A DNA stretch of 64,000 nucleotides from Antedon bifida (taxonomy: Eukaryota; Echinodermata; Crinoidea; Comatulida; Antedonidae). Location of the stretch: positions 15,977,820-16,041,819 of the forward strand of contig OY727096.1 in assembly GCA_963402885.1 (NCBI GenBank), in the 5' to 3' direction. Each line of letters opens with the position of its first letter. The first letter of the stretch is position 1. Below, piece by piece: positions 1-11,400 of this stretch. Position numbers and translations under genes: made by a program. The notes under the pieces are model-generated. The model did not search any database and was not told the origin of the DNA. It saw nothing but the letters and a program-made list of their open reading frames with translations.

Positions 1-823
1 GTCTGGGGGAGAGAGAGTTAACAAAACTCTCAATATCTGCATCTAAACTCTCTACAATTAAAAATCATTTATAGTTTCCTAACACAGATATTTAAATTTT
101 GGCTGTTACTAAGTGTTGCAATCAACACACGTTTACAGTACAGATACTGATTTATCACCTGTCGTATACTGAGGGTATAATACATTAAAGGCTCACTAAC
201 ACCTATATTCTAGCCACCTGTAAATGGATCAATAATTCCGATTAAGGAAATTACCTAGGGGCAAAAGTTAATCTCATGCCTGAACTTTGTGTTAAATATG
301 GTGAGTCTAGCGTTGAGTACGATCATCCGTCAAACATGTTGCTTACGTGAAATTACATGAAGCTAAAAACGTTCTACCTAAAGGAAAATACTTCAATGGA
401 ACCGACAAAGTGATTAGCACATTTTGTTAAAGAAGAATTTTATAATAATAAATCAAAATGTAAACCAAATTCATTTAAACTATTTAAATTTCAAAGCCCG
501 ATCTTTCGACTTATGGAATAAATCTCGTACTCACGTAGTAATTATCGTGCTCTTCTAATTTTTTATTTTTTTTAAATTATTTATTTTAAAAGGTTAAAAT
601 GTGACTTGATTGGTTGTTTATATTTCATCAAAACAATATGGATATCACGACGTTGCGTTAAGTTTAATTTTCACAGACGAACTTATTCACGCGATGTGAA
701 ATCCTTGAACTCTGATTGGTTGCGCTTTTTTTTGTAAACCAACTTAAATATTGGTGATTCTTCCATACAAAAACAAAGGTCAAATAAAAATAAAAAAATA
801 AAACATCTTGTATATTCAAATGT
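1..823. other. AT-rich non-coding DNA
   Basis: No reading frame, splice-bounded exon or RNA gene can be supported here on either strand. Open frames are under 70 codons and are rich in Phe, Leu, Tyr and Asn, as expected of AT-rich filler. Confidence 0.6.
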
Positions 824-1099
824 AAAAGAAAGAGGCCATTGTTATTCACTTTGACCTAAAATTGGATGGGAAAATAATTATTTACCTAAAAAACTGTAAT
901 TTAAAGTAAAAAATAGTCAAATTGGCTGTCAGCCAATGGTTTTATGGTTAAATTAATTTAACCATTTATTTTGTAATTTTATAAGTAAAAATCTTATTTT
1001 TTCTGGGTTTTTTTTCTAAGGAAGTGATTATCTGGCCTATTCAAAGCGTGATTTTAATAATCTTCATTTTTCATGTTTTTGGGGGACAACCTCTTTAAG
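824..1099. mobile_element. Degenerate MITE, TTAA-type family (member 1)
   Basis: The interval 840-1090 aligns by eye with 37040-37310: a shared 'attcactttgac' start, a shared 'aaccatttattttgt' block and a shared 'tcatgtttttgggggacaa' end. The right end is followed by TTTAA. The left terminal repeat is eroded. An imperfect palindrome (TTGGCTGtCAGCCAA, near 920-937) sits where the other members carry TTGACTggAAGTCAA. It has no coding capacity and is probably a non-autonomous DNA transposon. Confidence 0.6.
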
Positions 1100-2063
1100 A
1101 ATTTGACGTAATAAGCAATCATGGGAAAGAGCAACTAGACAATCTTGCCGGAGTCACCCTTTAAGTTATCATTTTGTTAAATTCTGTACTACGGTGTCTG
1201 TGTAAGTCTGATATAAACCATTTTAAAATAGATGCTAGTATTCTTGTTGGCATCAATACTAAATTCAATTTGATTTGTTTGGTGACAAAAGTACCCGATG
1301 ACCCGTCTCTCTTTACAGGTGATAATGATAGTTTTGATGATACTTGCCGACATCGTAGGTGTGAAAATGACGGTTAGAGCGTAAACGGACATGCGTTAAT
1401 TCTTAAGTATTACACTTCCGTAATTAACCATCATTAGCGTGTATAAAGTTGCTTCGAAAAGTGATGGCATTTCTGCTGATCTTAATGGCTAAAACAATCG
1501 TGTTTGTTTAGGTTTACTTAGCTAAGTGCTTTTATCTTATTTATATGGGATGGACATTATTTTAAACTAAATTAATGTTGACGCGATTGCGTTCGGTGTG
1601 CGTCATGCGATTGATACGGGCAAACGCTAATTTGCTCTACAAACAATATTATCCGTGAAATGTATTTTTACGCAGGCACATTAGTAGGAGAAGATGATTG
1701 TCATCAATTTTGGTTCATTTACAGATGTTTCAATATCATTATTCTTACGATATTGTTGAAAACACCAGTAAATTGCACGAGAGTGTGACGTCAACAATAT
1801 TTTCGAGAGGTTTGCGTTTGGTATCAGGCCCAGCATGCAGACCTTGAGTATCGCTAACCATTTTATAATTATCTCCTTTATAAGAGGCGATTTTCCCGTT
1901 GTTAGCTGCAGTGATTGCTTAAATATGACAATACACAAGAAATTAATGTGTTTTAAATACTTGAACTGCTGTGCGCGAAATACACTGTTTATTCCATCGT
2001 TTTCGTACAAAATAATAACTGTTGTGACTGCGTTTTATTATAGTTATAAGGTGGTTAGATATC

Positions 2064-2100
2064 ATCATGGAGGAAATATACAGTATATTTCCTCCATGAT
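2064..2100. repeat. Perfect 17-bp inverted repeat (hairpin)
   Basis: A 17-bp arm (ATCATGGAGGAAATATA, 2064-2080) is followed by a 3-nt loop (CAG) and its exact complement at 2084-2100. Pairing continues imperfectly outward after a 3-nt offset (ATC). The loop is very short, so this may be a young foldback or the ends of a tiny MITE. Confidence 0.85.
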
Positions 2101-3549
2101 ATCATTGAGTAACCCTATAAGTTTACTAAATATACACGCACATTTGTTGACATAATCACCATCACGACGATGTATTTGCTGTATATATAACATCTGAAAT
2201 AACCTGAATAAATATAAAGTTAATACAATGGCTCAGAGGAGTGTTTAAATTAAATATTTTTGAATAACATCCTATTCTTTAATATGATGGATACGCCATG
2301 GTTAGAACTGTCGCTTCTGGCGAAATGATCCTGGGTTCTAATCCAACAATAGCCTTCCTAATGACGAATACTGGCTAAAATAATCGACTTGGACTGATGG
2401 GATTGTGATGAAGATTGATTAAGTATTGTGACTGGTGCCAAAGGCGGCAAACTTCATCTGCTGTACGCGGATAAATATCCCGTATCAGCAGCTATTATCA
2501 GTGATGTCAAAGCAAACAGCGACGAGATAAAAACTAAACGAATTGATGTTAATTAAAAGCAGGCAATTAGTGCGTGTTTATTGGGGTGGGGGGAGAAGGG
2601 TCAACACCGGGTTTGTTTTCAAATACACATGCCTGGAGTTTTCTTGTTTTTGTTTAATACATGAAAAATGTGTGGACTAAAAAATACTGTATCAAACCAT
2701 ACCCCTGCGGTGCCTGATGTTCCTAAATGCATTTCTTTGGTGACGAGCGGTGGCCTATAGGCCTACCAAGGCTATATGTTTGATAGGCCTACCCCTGTCT
2801 GTATACTGAGAGCACCGATAAAAGGTGGAAATGTATGAGTTCGGGACCTTTCATTCACATTGCATCGGGCTTCCGATGGCACTTACATTGTTGGTCCCGA
2901 CGACATGCACAATTAGAAATGTCATGTGTTGAACGCGTTTTAGAGTTCTCTTTTGGCGCTCGCCGTCACGCATTCATTCGGCTTTTACCTGCAAAGCTAT
3001 TACATAAAAGGTAATTCGAATTTAATTATTTACATTAAGTTGCTCAGTTCGTGACTGATTAAGAAGTAGACAATTAACCTTTAGCAACACCACGCCGATG
3101 TTCGTTAATGTTTAGTTGGTATTTCAAAAACAAAACAATCATGTTATCGTTAGTTATTAAAAAAATGACGATGATTGGAATTAAATACTCTACATTAAGT
3201 CTCTTTAGTTTGAGAGAAATGAACACATAGACATTATCTACATAATAAAGTTTGCTAATTACTGTAGTCAAGTACTCAATGTTTACCTAATTCATGGTCT
3301 TTAATTTACAAATCGTATTATTTCCGTTATTTGTTTGTATTACGAAGATACTGATGTAATTTGCCAATCGAACTTAAGTAAGGTGATTGAACTTAAGTGC
3401 TCAAAATAACTAATAATGAAGACCATCTCACGATATGAACGATGTAATTTAAATACCGTGTATTGGCTATGATAAATCTCATTAATTCACTATGAGAAGG
3501 ATCCAACAGTTTTTATTGCCATATTCTAACATTTACTTCTTAATAAACC

Positions 3550-3960
3550 ACGCGCCTTGACGCCAGAATCAGATCGAATTCTGTTATAATATACTTAGCG
3601 CACGAACTAGGCGATTTTTCGTAACGGCCGGTGAACAGAATAATTCCGTCAAAACGAACCGTAATGTTGACGCGACGACGATTTCAGTTTTAAATGGAAT
3701 GTGACGTCAGTCAATTTTTAACTTTACGCTTAATTCGGAGCTCACGAAGGCTTCGCGCGTGAATTCGCTTCAGTTGCTCTCCATGGCAACTTGTTCAAGC
3801 TTCGCGTGACTTGCTTCGATTTGAAGATGGTCACGTGTCGCTCTTGTTTAAAGGTTCAGTGTGCACGGGCCTTGGCGTTATCGTACTCGTGCGAAAAAGC
3901 ACCGATGAATGTCACTTGGACACAACGCAACTATAAGCCATCGTAAGTAATCTGACCGAA
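3550..3960. promoter_or_regulatory. CpG-richer patch, possible promoter or first exon
   Basis: CpG is unusually frequent for this window (cgcgacgacg, cttcgcgcgtg, tcacgtgtcg). The patch holds a CACGTG E-box core (3832-3837) and TATAAT-like words near 3585. On the plus strand, 'ATCGTAAGTAAT' near 3940-3952 is a good 5' splice site with no long frame before it. This could be a non-coding first exon of a plus-strand transcript, but no downstream exon was recognised. Confidence 0.2.
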
Positions 3961-5892
3961 CTGTCGCTTGTGATTGGTAAACCGTACTTGCGTTCAAGTA
4001 GGAACCAAAGCTTTGCCAAAAAGTACCGATGATCTACATCTTTTCCCTCTTATGATCGATGGATATGTCTGACGTATGTATATTCCGATGCAAGCCCTTG
4101 TGACAAGGGCTAATTACACAACCATTTATCCGATCTGTAGCAAATGTGTGTCTATTGTTGTTATCTGGTCTGAATTAGAACCCCATGAATGCTCTTTTTA
4201 CGGTGTATCTGAAAATAGAAGTCAAAACACTACCTGGATAGATAGCATAGAAATAATAAAGGAGCAGTTCGGATTTGAACGTGGGTGCTTTCATTTATTT
4301 TTCATATTTTGTAACTGACATTTTACTGTTTTTTTCTCTAATAGGAGATTAAGTAAAAATAGTCAATGTGTCCTGTAGTCAAATTGCTAACCGTAGGACG
4401 GCCCTGACGCGTTCAAGTCAATATTAGGTACCAACATGTCTATTTACATCAAGAAAGCCAACAAATTATAAATTTAACTACCGTTTGAGATTATCTAATT
4501 TTTATATCATAACACAATATAAAATAAAGCAAACAAACGTGTTTGAATTGAATTTCAGAGACGCGATATGAAAGTTAAATACTGAATAGGAGACGTGATA
4601 TTTTTACCAAAACAATATAAGATTGCGTTATGTGTGATTAAATATCGTAAAGACTAGACTGTTTGCGAAGTATAACACCGTACAGGTTATAGATAAAAAG
4701 CATTCTATATGTTCGTATTACCTTTATGTATATCAGTTTATCATTATAAAGTAATACCGGTATAATTTATATTAAAGTAAAGTGTTATTTTATATTTCAA
4801 ATCAAATTATTTTTTATTTTTCTCTAATTTCCAATACGTGGTGACGTGTTTACACATAGTGGAGAAAAGATACAGTAAACAAACACTACACCAACAAGAC
4901 GATGTTGATTTAAAGAAAATGAGGAGACATCGTTTTTATGGGTAATATTTATGTATTTGTTCTAGACATAAGAAATGGGTATTTCGTGGGTTAGTAACAT
5001 TTACACAATAACAAAATAGTATTGTGAAGCTGAGGATGGAAAAAAAGGCAAATAAATAATAAGACTTAAATGTATCAAGAGGGCTCACTTTAATTTAAAT
5101 GAAGTTAAATAAGACAGACCGTTGTGATTGTGTTACCCTAGCATGGGTGTTCTGTATATAAATACCCATGGTATTAGAAACAGAGTAATGGTCAAAATGT
5201 ACACCCATCCGATCTCACCGCCTTTCCCATGTAACTCTAGACCTACCTAAAACCACAAAAACAACATTCAAAACCAACCACGCTAACGAAAAGTATTACA
5301 ATACTGCGCGCTGGTCAATTTAAACAGAGTGAAATATACCCATGATAATTAATAGATTTATTATTCTGAACCGCATTAACATATTTTAACCACAATCCGT
5401 TTAGAGATATTTATCGGCTTTTACGTCTTTTTATCATAATAGAAATAAAAACTATCATAGGCCTACTGTGTCCACCCTCAGAATACGTGGGTTGAATTGC
5501 TCACACTAAGCTCAGTCGGTTGTTTGTAGGCCTACTCTATTATGTTTGTAACAAAAACAAATTGTGAAACAAACTGTTCAGAAAATAATTTATGCAAAGG
5601 GGAAAATGTAAATAAGAACTGAAAAAACGGTCATTTGAATGCACCGCGCGGCTGGTTTGAAAGCCTTGTGGCATTCTGAGACAGTGTATTAGGGGCTCAA
5701 GAAGTAATTGTAATAAAATAATAATTTTTAAATAATATTAGGCATATTATTAAAGAATTCAACAACATTTAAATATGATCCTATTTAAAAATATAAATTA
5801 TATTGTTTTACAGACCTAATTTCTAATCACATTTCATCATCATCATCATGAATCAATAAAAACATTGTCTTTGTATGTAAACATTGTTTGAT

Positions 5893-5931
5893 AAATTAAA
5901 TGCATAATATATTATATTATGCATTTAATTT
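5893..5931. repeat. 17-bp inverted repeat, AT-rich hairpin
   Basis: Arms AAATTAAATGCATAATA and TATTATGCATTTAATTT are exact complements around a 5-nt centre. The arms contain an internal ATGCAT palindrome. Confidence 0.8.
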
Positions 5932-6502
5932 AAGACCACCAAGACCGAATTTAATACTTTCAATTTACTTTGTGTAGTGGGCGATAATGTTATTTGACAT
6001 TCTTGTTTTTTTAAATTCTCTTCTTGTAAATTTCCAGGAACACTGTTCTATAGGACATTATCATCAATGATACACAATGACTGACTTTGATTAATACCAC
6101 TGACTGCAATTTCTAAGAATTTTCACTTTTAATTGAAAAATCTGTTATCAGTGATTTACAATCATGGACTGGTATTGTTCCTACAAAACATTTATCTGAA
6201 TTGGCAACAAATGGGGCCTAATGTCAAATCCAAAGACAACAACAAAAAAAAGGCTACACTTAACGTCAAGTTATATTTAGTTCTCAAACGAAAGCAGTTA
6301 AACGCAATAACAAACACTGCAATAAGTCAAATAGGGTTTTGTAAATATACAATCGATTCTGAAAATATGTACCTTATACAAATATTTAAAACGGGTTGTT
6401 TGTATTTGATCGGATCTTACTCTGAAACGAATTTGAGGTAGATTAATTTTTTAAAACCAATAAATGCATGCTTTTACCTTCATCATAAATGACGACTGCA
6501 TA

Positions 6503-7169
6503 TATAGACAGTGTCACATTGTGTATAGAGAGTGTCACACTCTGTGTTAATACAGTGTCACAATGCATAAAGCCAGTGTAACACTCAGCGTAGAGACAGT
6601 GTTACACTACATAGAGACAGTGTCACATTGCGTACAGTACGTGTCACACTCTGCGTTAATACAGTGTCACAATGCATAAAGCCAGTGTAACACTCAGCGT
6701 AGAGACAGTGTTACACTGCATAGAGACAGTGTCACATTGCGTACAGTGTCACACTCTGCGTTAATACAGTGTCACAATGCATAACCTTAGAGACAGTGTT
6801 ACACTAAATAGAGACACTGTCACACTGCGTAGAGACTGTGTCACACTCTGGGTAGACATAGTGTCACACCCTGCGTTAAGACAGTGTCACAATTCGTAGA
6901 GCCAGTGTCACACTCTGCGTAGAGACAGTGTCATACTGCGTATGGACAGTGTCACAGTGTGTGTAGGCGAAATCAGTGTCACATTCTGTGTAGAGCCAGT
7001 GTCACACTGTGTATGGACAGTGTCACATTCTGTGTAGGCAAAATCAGTGTCACATTGTGTAGAGGCAATGTCACACTGTTTACAGACATTGTCACTGTGT
7101 AAGGATGGTGTTTCTTTAACCGATACTCGTACTGAGCATGTGTAGAAACAGTGTCAATACGGTGTCATG
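6503..7169. repeat. Minisatellite built on CAGTGTCACACTG
   Basis: About thirty irregular units of roughly 20 nt, read as a spacer (gcgtagaga or variants) plus CAGTGTCACA(C/T)(T/A). The core is a near-palindrome with CAGTG and CACTG arms around TCA. Higher-order repetition is visible: the block around 6540-6650 recurs at 6650-6745 and again, shortened, at 6745-6815. It lies 1 kb downstream of the 3' end of the first FOXRED2-like gene. Confidence 0.9.
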
Positions 7170-7669
7170 AACTGATAAGCAATCACACACTTTAACTTTT
7201 TCAACACAAGAATTTCTATGAAGTTTATAATATTCATTTTGACCTTTCATATCCCAGAGGACAGCAAGGAGAAAAAATCATTAAACGCCATCTAACATGG
7301 TTTTGCTTTTAGAAACAACTGCTGTGGGCCTATTAAGCAAGCTATACATTAACACATGTCTTCGTAAAAATTGAAACATGAACACATTCAACCAAAACAG
7401 CAAGGAAAACAAATCAATTAATCCATCTCACTACATGGTTTCTGCATTAAAAAAAATGTTTTTAACCATTTAAAATATCAACCAATCAATCAATTAAACT
7501 ATTACGTTATTAAAGATGAAAATCTCGCCTAAATGTCTCTTTTCCTTCCATTCAAATCATACAATTGAATGAATTCTCAGAAATATTTCATTAGCATTGA
7601 AATATATTGTATAAAGAACACAATAAAGAATAACTTTCAATAGTAAAGGAATTCAATTTTTTTTTGGAC

Positions 7670-8032
7670 AGATTTCAGGTTACTTATGCTATGTTTTAAA
7701 TTCAGATAAACCTACAGTAGCTAGTTATACTATGTTTTAAGTTTCACAAACATGGCTACGTATTTTATGTTTTTCAGATTAACCTAGTTGAGAAAGATAA
7801 CTCTTGTTATGTTTCAGATGAAACTGGTTAGTTATACTACAGTATGTTCATTTCAGTAAACATTCTGCTATGTTTCAGATAAACCTGGTTAAGTTATGTG
7901 CAATGTTACAGATAAACTTGGTTACCAGAGCTATGTTTCAGATAAACCGGTTACTTAATGTGCTATGTTTCAGGTAAACCTGGTTACTTATTTTGCTATG
8001 TTTCAGATAAACCTGGTTACTTGTTTTAATTG
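7670..8032. repeat. Minisatellite of ~35-45 bp units (CTATGTTTCAGATAAACCTGG)
   Basis: About nine diverging units share the core 'tatgtttcagataaacctgg' followed by 'ttacttat'. The last three units (about 7925-8030) are nearly identical, while earlier ones are degraded. This suggests expansion from the 3' side. The array ends 170 bp downstream of the stop codon of the first FOXRED2-like gene. Confidence 0.85.
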
Positions 8033-8200
8033 GTGAATATCAAGTTTGGACAGAAGTCATCATCCATATAAATCAATAATAATAAACTATAAAATAAAAA
8101 ACAATCTGGCCTTAGTATTATTATTGTACACTGGTGCAAGTGTATCGACACTTCAAAATTAATTGAACCAACATTCAATCTCTTTATGTTTGCTTTAACT

Positions 8201-8411
8201 CTAACATCTCATTTCATCCCCGCATAACAGTTTCTTGCGTACCATTAATGATTGTGTTCCTGGTAACCCCTGACCTTCCATATAGTACTGCTTACACATG
8301 AGTGGCACTTCGGTGTACATTAACGCGCTCTTAAAACAAAAATCATCAAAGAAATAGCGAATATCTTGGCCCATACAATTCTCAAGGAAGCGACGAAGAG
8401 GTAAAATGTGG
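8201..8411 (-). CDS. FOXRED2: FOXRED2-like copy A, last coding exon
   Basis: The acceptor TTTTTTTCAG precedes 8411. The exon reads [19 protein letters not shown] and ends in LLCGDEMRC then TAG (8203-8201). It differs from the copy B exon (24707-24917) at only a few positions. Compared with human FOXRED2 the C-terminal tail is about 40 residues shorter and has no KEEL-like end. Confidence 0.88.
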
Positions 8412-11400
8412 CTGAAAAAAACAACAGGAGGATAATAAAAAATACGTATTATATATATAGAAAAAAAAATGTGATCATAACATCAACATTTTTAGACATG
8501 TTAAATATTACTTTTGTCATTTAAAAATCATAACAATTTAGAGTAAAACCATTCCTAATATTCAATTTTATAGACAAATGAATGAGAATGGGAGACTGAA
8601 ATGGTTTCAAAATATATTTTAATGTAGATATTGTACATATTCAGTGCAAATATATTGTACATATTCAGTGCAAAATATATACTGAATGTATATATATATA
8701 TATATTTCATTATTTATTTTTTCCACTCATTTATCATTTCAGTAAGTTATTTTTAGTTTTGTCATTTCTACAGATCTTTCCACAAAAAAAAAATCATTAC
8801 GAAAAAAATCGGTACATACTGTACTATACAGTACATATACAGAACATCTGTCATTTTGGAATTTAAAATTATTTAAAACAGGTATGATTGATTAAAAGCT
8901 ATATTGACCGTATTTTTATGATTACAAGTAAAAACCATGCACATTTATTTTGATATATTGCTTTAAAATGACTAATGTGAGTGCAGTTTATGTGAAGAAC
9001 AATTTATTGTATCTAATAAAATCTTGCAAAGTTTCATAAAAAGAAGTACTTGGTTTTATCATGGAGGGCCTCAATGGTTTTATATGCATTATGTAGCGAT
9101 ATATTTTTATAGTGCAGTCTTTTCTATTGAGATTTATACACCCTCTAAAATGGTAAAAGCTAAATATTAGGGAACCTGTAAGAGCGGAGAAGTTGATCCA
9201 AGATTGGGTCTTTGCTTGATATATCATTGGGCATGGGGATTTTATAGAAACTCCCTTGGTATTCCCAGGAATGGGAGCACTAACAAAAATATTAATAATT
9301 TGTCAAAATAGATGTCAAAAATTTAGCTCTCAAAAGGGAGAGCGCGCGCCTTAAATTCACTGGATTCGTCCCAGTGGAAAAAAGTAGTACACTGCAATAT
9401 TAAAAATCTCACACAAACTCCACAATTTTCAAAAAAGAAAATTTCCTCTACAAATGTCTAGCTACAAACTAGAACAGTAGTCCTATTGAGATGAAATAAG
9501 TGTTATCACTACTGTGTGATACTACTTATTTATTATCAATTTTACTACTAGTTATTTCAAAAAATATTACAGCTTCTATCGTTCATGTACTATAGGGACT
9601 AATTCTATTTTTACCCCTGTGGAAATCTATGTAAGTGATTTTATTTTCTTGTCAAAGCTTATCAGAATATGTTTGTGTCTTAAAAATCATGTTTATGCTA
9701 TAACAGATAAAACTACTATGTAGTTCTATTGGGATTGCCGTTTTATTAGATGATTCTTAAAGAAAAATAAATTAATACATTTTTTTCAAATTTGGTTTGA
9801 TATGAATTCCAAAAACTTAATGAAAAAAAGCTATAACTTCAATGTCATCTTGATATAGCTATCCATTAAATAAATAGAAAATTCCAGTAGGCCCCTTATG
9901 TTAACAATTAATAATAACAATAAACTATAATACATTTCAGATTTTCTCTTCTACAGTAGCAGGTGGCCAAGTATGTCAGTACGTAATAACATTTCAGTAG
10001 TTTATCTTGTAATAATATTCATCTTAAGTTTCCAAAATTATACAAAAATAAGAACAGAATTATAAACCATCTTTAGTTTGAAACAGGTAAAATCTTTTGC
10101 CATTTTGGTTTTGGATGTTGCAGCCTACTCGGAAAGGACAATGGCCGGAGTGACAAGACTCTCAGTTTTATTAGGACTATACAGTGACTACTACAGCAGA
10201 AATGTATCTCTTTGGTGATTAAGTATTACTAACAAGATTATAAATCCTAAAAATAAAAACAAATTAATAACAATTATTCAAAGTTAGTGTACGAACAAAC
10301 ATGACCTAAGGTAAGAAACGTAAATAGTTGATTAAATCGTAATTGTCTGCAGTGTGATATCCTAGAGATAAGCTTTAGAAGTCTGCTAGAATAGGAGACA
10401 TATTAACATGTTGTAAACTATCAAATCTTTGAATAGAACAAGATAAATTACATAAACGCAAAAAGCCAAAGGGTTCATATTTTGAAAACCTTAGATGTGA
10501 ATTTTATGTTGAAGATTCTTCAATTCTATTTTAATGACAGTCAATAAACAGCTGGAAAATTACAGGTTATTACCCAAAACCTTTCAATAATGTATAGTTA
10601 TTCATTCATTTGATAAACGTTTTTTTTCAGATAGCTTTTTATATTTTCCTTTATATCACCCATCTTTATAATTATAAGGAGGGTAACACTTCCACTTCCC
10701 AATGTGTAAAAATTAAAATACATACTGTACAACATAATTACAAAATGCAATGAAAACATTAACATACAACCTACATGACTAAAGGTCTTAAGGGTATAAC
10801 AACATTAAATTAAATATTATAAAATAACATAATTGCATAATATGAAGATTTGCATATAGTATTATATTAGTGAAGTTGAAAGCGCTTATACTGTATTCAA
10901 GTGTAACATAGCTATGTATGTATTCCAGGAAGCATAGGCGGTCTGGTAAACGATATATAAAATGTTACTGCAACTTAATAGAAAACATAAATAGAAACAT
11001 TTCAATTGAGGTTCAAAGCTGCTCCTGTTTAAGTGCAAATGTGCATTCACACACGGATCAATTAGGAACGAGGGGATTCATTTGCATCAAACACATTTGT
11101 TTTGATTGCTCACGTTTACACAGAAGTTGTACACACATGTTAGTAAGTGCTACATGCGTGACATGGTTCTGCATCATCCAAGGGGCAAGCAGTATCAGAA
11201 ATATTTTAAATGCTTTTTTTTTTTGTTTTTTTTTGCAAATTGACAAATCAGGGTTAATGAGGGCTAATGACAACCATTTGACAAGAGACTGTCCTGATGA
11301 CTTATCTGTTCCAAACACACAAATGCTACAGTATGCGATTTGTTTGGCAGTTGACATGTGACAAATGTTTAAAAACGAGAAAGTGGAAATGTGTAAAGAT

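Larger units (their letters stand above)
1100..6502. other. Intergenic DNA with no supported gene
   Basis: The only structures seen are the hairpins at 2064-2100 and 5893-5931 and a CpG-richer patch at about 3550-3960. Open frames of 60-109 codons occur on both strands, mostly overlapping each other. They show no domain, signal peptide or splice pattern that would mark an exon. Confidence 0.55.

Noticed and set aside
10918-11361. 147-codon plus-strand open frame as a host gene
   Set aside because: It lies in an intron of a well-supported gene on the other strand. It has no domain, contains a poly-Phe run from a poly-T tract, and overlaps an equally long frame on the opposite strand.
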